Below, one piece after another: positions 61,061-64,000 of a stretch of DNA of 64,000 nt. The position numbers and the translations under genes were made by a program. Positions within the stretch are counted from its first letter, which is position 1. Each line of letters opens with the position of its first letter. Under the pieces are notes generated by a model that was not told the origin of the DNA, searched no databases, and saw only the letters and a list, made by a program, of their open reading frames with translations. The stretch lies in assembly GCA_028289425.1 (NCBI GenBank), contig JANQPL010000004.1:558001-622000 (forward strand), written 5' to 3'. Source of the DNA: Alphaproteobacteria bacterium (GTDB taxonomy: Bacteria; Pseudomonadota; Alphaproteobacteria; JANQMY01).

Positions 61061-62995
61061 TCAGGACAGGCTGCGCCCGATACCCGCCTTCGCGAACCGG
61101 GCGATTTGCGCCATTTCCAACGCCAAATTGGTGGCCGGTCGCAACACCGGGAATGCGGACGCGGCGGCGCCTTCTTTCCAAGAGGAATATCGAATCTGTG
61201 CCAAAGTGTCTCGCAGCCGGGCGCTGCCATCCACCATGTTTGCGCGGAACGTTCCCTGGAGGCCGTAGTCGAGCGACCGATCCGGCAGGGACAGTAATTC
61301 CACATCCTGTCTGTTGGGAAAGCGAATCGCTTTGCACAAGCGTTGCCAGGCGGTTTGTGCGAGATCTTCGCATTGGATCAAGTCCTGCGGCGTCAGGTCG
61401 GCGAGATAGGCCATCGCGCCTTCGAAGAGAGGAATGGCGCTGTCCACAACTTTGTCTTCCCAACCGGGCACTTCAAGGTTTGAAACCACTCGATTCCCTG
61501 CGTCGTAGAACGAGTGCACACTCTCTAGCTGCGGTTCAAACAATGCTTCCACCAATTGGTAGTAACGGAAGATGGCGGATCGGGGGCGCAATGGGGTGTA
61601 ACCGTTCTCTTCGATCCACAGGCCCACAGTTGCCGCGATCAGCGCGGGATCTCGGGATTTGCAGTAGCTGCGCGATAGCAGGATGCAGCTCCAATCATAT
61701 TCGGGAAACGGATCCACCATCAGCCGCAGCGTGCTGCCGTGAAGTCCTGTGTCGATGAGGATGAGATGGGAGGCATCCCCCACCGTTTGGGCAATATAGC
61801 GACGATACAAATCGCGATGGTGACTCAGATAGTCCCTAAACGGCTTGGAGTGCGGATGGCGGAGAAAGTCTAGAATCGTCTCGCGTGTGGTCGGTTGGTC
61901 AAGGTCTATGCCATCGGGACTATGGCCGTCGCCAAATCCATTGATGAAGGAATGAAGCTTTCGATTGTGGTAGTACCGAAGGATTTCTTCGAGGACTTCG
62001 TCCGATTCGTTCAGCAATGCCGCTTTAGCCGCCGCCAATCGCGACGTCATAAAATCGATGCGTTCCATTTCAAGCGGCAGACGGCAGTTTTCGACGACGC
62101 GCTCAAATGCGCGCCGAATGCGCAATCCTCCGCGCGCGCAGAACAAGGCCTTCGTTTCGCTGGGCGGCGCGGCGGAGAGGTGCAACCAGAGTTTGACGCA
62201 CGCTTCGAAAATGATCGGGCCGAGCACCCGGCGGCCGAATTCGTGTGCGCAAGCAATGGGAGCATTCGTTTGCATGCCCGCGATTGCGGAAACGGGACGG
62301 CCCGCCGCCCGCTTGCGTAGTTCGAAGCCCACGCCGTTCAGGCTGCGGGCGACAGCGTGCCCATTCGATCGCGGCGTGATATGCGACGACAATCCCGCCT
62401 TGCGCGCCATGATTTGATCCGCATGCGTATCATCACCCACATGCAACACCATGCGCGGGTTCAGGCGTTCTATCTGCAGGACTTGGTCGAACAGGTCGCC
62501 CCTGTGTTTTGTCGCTTGGGCATCGCAGCTGGTGTAGACCCGGTCAACCAGATTCGGCCCCACCACATCCACAATGATCTCCTCGACGTTTTCGGACGAA
62601 AACGGCGTATCGCTTATGGCGATCACCCGTCCGCCGGCGGACCGGTGCAGACGTAGCGTTTCGACCCATTTTTTGTTCGGCGTAAGGCAAGATTTCTCGA
62701 CCTGAAGCTCGCATTGAAGGAAAAGAGACGCGAGCGATTGGGGCAGGTTCAATAGCTGCAGCTGCATTTTTGTGACATGCGCATGGCTGACTTCGCCGGT
62801 GCCGCCCCGCGCCTTCAAGGCACGAAAAGCGGTACGGTGCGCAAGCTGTTTGGCTTGATAGATGTGCCGCCATGTGCGTCTGTGGTGTGGGGCAAGGTGC
62901 CCGACGATCATTTTCGCGGTTCGTGCCATGCGTTGGCGTTCGGATACCGCCTTGCGCAGTACAAGTGTGTCAAATACGTCCGTCGAGATGACCAT
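61061..62995 (-). CDS. Large HAD-like protein of the EPS locus
   Basis: This 644-residue protein starts with an HAD phosphatase core: MVISTDVFDTLVLR has the catalytic DxFDT motif, ISDTPFS is motif II and MVLHVGDDTHADQIMA is motif IV with GDD. The remaining 400 residues (from about 240) belong to no family I recognise, though similar HAD-plus-unknown proteins sit in surface-polysaccharide loci. An in-frame open stretch runs about 45 codons upstream but contains no ATG, GTG or TTG, so 62995 is the only usual start. It heads the minus-strand run that continues to the flippase. It has no signal peptide. Confidence 0.78.
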   Translation of the reverse strand: MVISTDVFDTLVLRKAVSERQRMARTAKMIVGHLAPHHRRTWRHIYQAKQLAHRTAFRALKARGGTGEVSHAHVTKMQLQLLNLPQSLASLFLQCELQVEKSCLTPNKKWVETLRLHRSAGGRVIAISDTPFSSENVEEIIVDVVGPNLVDRVYTSCDAQATKHRGDLFDQVLQIERLNPRMVLHVGDDTHADQIMARKAGLSSHITPRSNGHAVARSLNGVGFELRKRAAGRPVSAIAGMQTNAPIACAHEFGRRVLGPIIFEACVKLWLHLSAAPPSETKALFCARGGLRIRRAFERVVENCRLPLEMERIDFMTSRLAAAKAALLNESDEVLEEILRYYHNRKLHSFINGFGDGHSPDGIDLDQPTTRETILDFLRHPHSKPFRDYLSHHRDLYRRYIAQTVGDASHLILIDTGLHGSTLRLMVDPFPEYDWSCILLSRSYCKSRDPALIAATVGLWIEENGYTPLRPRSAIFRYYQLVEALFEPQLESVHSFYDAGNRVVSNLEVPGWEDKVVDSAIPLFEGAMAYLADLTPQDLIQCEDLAQTAWQRLCKAIRFPNRQDVELLSLPDRSLDYGLQGTFRANMVDGSARLRDTLAQIRYSSWKEGAAASAFPVLRPATNLALEMAQIARFAKAGIGRSLS

Positions 62996-63533
62996 ATGGC
63001 CGCCGGTGCCGCGTACCGACCAAGGAAGGTCGACCTCGCGGTCGGCCCACCAAGACTCTACGCCGATTGACGGGGCGTCCCGAGCAACCGGCGCGTGCTG
63101 GTGTGATGTCGAAATGTGTCTACCCTTGTCCTTCTACGATCCACCGCTTGTGCCGGGTCTTCGGGTAGATACTGACGGCAAAAGCCGGTCGATCTTTGGT
63201 GCCAGTTTGAACAAGTAATCTCCAAAGCAACGCGTGCGCTTTACGCGCAGTCCACTTCGGAAATTAACCAAAAAAGTCCACTGCTATTCGAAATAATGTG
63301 TATTCTGACGAGTTATACTTATCTTTTTTCCCCCGACCAAGTATGTCTTGGGGCGGAATAGTATCCGATTCGGCGTTTTTTGTATTCGGCACGCCGGAAA
63401 TAACGCAAAAAGTACTTTGTGACGGTCGGTTATTCTGTTTTTCCGATCCAATAGTTCAGATTTTTTGGTCGAAATCAGGTGGGGAAGTGACCTAAATTGG
63501 CGCTCTTTGTGATTGGACGGACAGGAACGCCTC
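62996..63533. other. AT-rich non-coding region right of the EPS locus
   Basis: About 540 bases without a supported gene separate the HAD-like gene and the enoyl-CoA hydratase. The right half (63240-63490) is very rich in A and T, with runs such as AACCAAAAAAG and TATCTTTTTTCC. It must contain the promoters of both divergent genes, but I could not fix their boxes. Confidence 0.6.
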
Positions 63534-64000
63534 ATGCCTGATTTTCAAAACCTCATTTATGAAACGCCCGAGCAAGGCATTGCGCGCATCTGGCTCAACC
63601 GGCCCGAAACGCTCAACGCGCAAGACACGACGCTGCTCTACGAGCTCAACGATGCCTATGATGTGGCGCTGAAGGATGACGGCGTGAAGGTCATTATCCT
63701 GGCGGCCAAGGGCAAACACTTTTCGTCAGGACACGACCTAAAAGAACGCGGCGTCGTTAAGGCGATGAATGCGCGGAAGACCGTGGGAACATGGACCAAC
63801 AATGATTGGGCCGGTGCTGAGGCGTATTATTGCCGCGAAAAAGAAGTGTATGAAGGTTTTTGTCGCCGGTGGCGCGATTTGGCGAAGCCCACCATCGCTG
63901 CCGTCCAAGGCAAAGCGATTGCCGGCGGTTTGATGCTGATTTGGCCGTGCGATTTCGTGATAGCCAGCGACGATGCCAGCTTTCAAGACAACACTATGTA
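63534..64000 (+). CDS. Enoyl-CoA hydratase/isomerase family, cut by window edge
   Basis: The visible 155 residues belong to the crotonase fold, which acts on acyl-CoA thioesters in fatty-acid or related catabolism. The segment IARIWLNRPETLNAQ, the oxyanion-hole part HFSSGHDLKE and AVQGKAIAGGLMLIWPCDFV are all typical. AGGA lies 8-11 bases before the ATG. The frame is open to the last base, so the C-terminal half with the other catalytic residues is outside the window. A long insertion-like segment (ARKTVGTWTNNDWAGAEA) before helix 3 is not usual in short-chain EchA. Confidence 0.9.
   Translation, partial: MPDFQNLIYETPEQGIARIWLNRPETLNAQDTTLLYELNDAYDVALKDDGVKVIILAAKGKHFSSGHDLKERGVVKAMNARKTVGTWTNNDWAGAEAYYCREKEVYEGFCRRWRDLAKPTIAAVQGKAIAGGLMLIWPCDFVIASDDASFQDNTM

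Noticed and set aside
59637-61463. A 608-residue reading of the GT4 gene
   Set aside because: The first 219 codons overlap the HAD-like gene and look like a shadow frame; the GTG at 60806 has a good ribosome site and fits the family N-terminus.
1-64000. CRISPR array, tRNA, rRNA, IS elements or prophage
   Set aside because: No repeat-spacer pattern, cloverleaf sequence, transposase or phage structural gene was recognised on either strand.

Overview
The window looks like a chromosomal segment of an alphaproteobacterium. This rests on gene content and style: hybrid sensor kinases ending in receivers, a GcvA-type LysR next to a CmcJ/NvfI-family gene, a YafY/WYL regulator, an Uup-type ABC-F protein, moderately high GC with many GTG/TTG starts, and intergenic palindromes typical of the class. 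I cannot name a genus. No rRNA, tRNA, CRISPR array, insertion sequence or phage gene was seen. Both window edges cut genes: a hybrid kinase on the left and an enoyl-CoA hydratase on the right.

Layout. 0-6 kb: three hybrid histidine kinases (two are tandem paralogues) and an alpha/beta hydrolase. 6-14 kb: Tag-like glycosylase, MFS transporter, two SDR enzymes, soluble transhydrogenase SthA, Uup and a DUF547 lipoprotein. 14.5-18.6 kb: a compact run of radical SAM/SPASM protein, nucleotidyltransferase, isoaspartyl peptidase and sulfatase. 18.8-19.9 kb: a ResA-like redoxin whose only interruption is an in-frame TGA at the thioredoxin-type active-site Cys position, followed by a SECIS-like hairpin, so a probable selenoprotein. 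20-29 kb: accessory metabolism in which regulators sit beside palindromic operators. These are TetR with a molybdopterin enzyme and a small partner, TetR with a DUF1330-like protein, WYL with a 96-residue protein, and LysR with a CmcJ-like enzyme. 29-46 kb: peroxiredoxins, a PQQ/cytochrome c alcohol dehydrogenase with a flavin monooxygenase, a YeiH-type transporter, a TPR-sulfotransferase, TetR/GST, an XRE regulator, Hsp20, MarR/methyltransferase and several unknown secreted proteins. Two unannotated tandem microproteins of 30 and 27 residues, related to each other, lie at 37.4-37.65 kb.

46.8-63 kb is an exopolysaccharide locus of the Wzx/Wzy type: initiating glycosylphosphotransferase, five glycosyltransferases, pyruvyl transferase, Wzy-like polymerase, Wzx flippase, Wzc-like autokinase, a GH16 glycanase and a large HAD-like protein. 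No outer-membrane Wza exporter is present. The locus is flanked by AT-rich non-coding stretches.

The most interesting items are the predicted selenocysteine redoxin, the tandem microproteins sharing an FAPVT...QPF core, and the TetR-controlled molybdoenzyme with its 85-residue companion.
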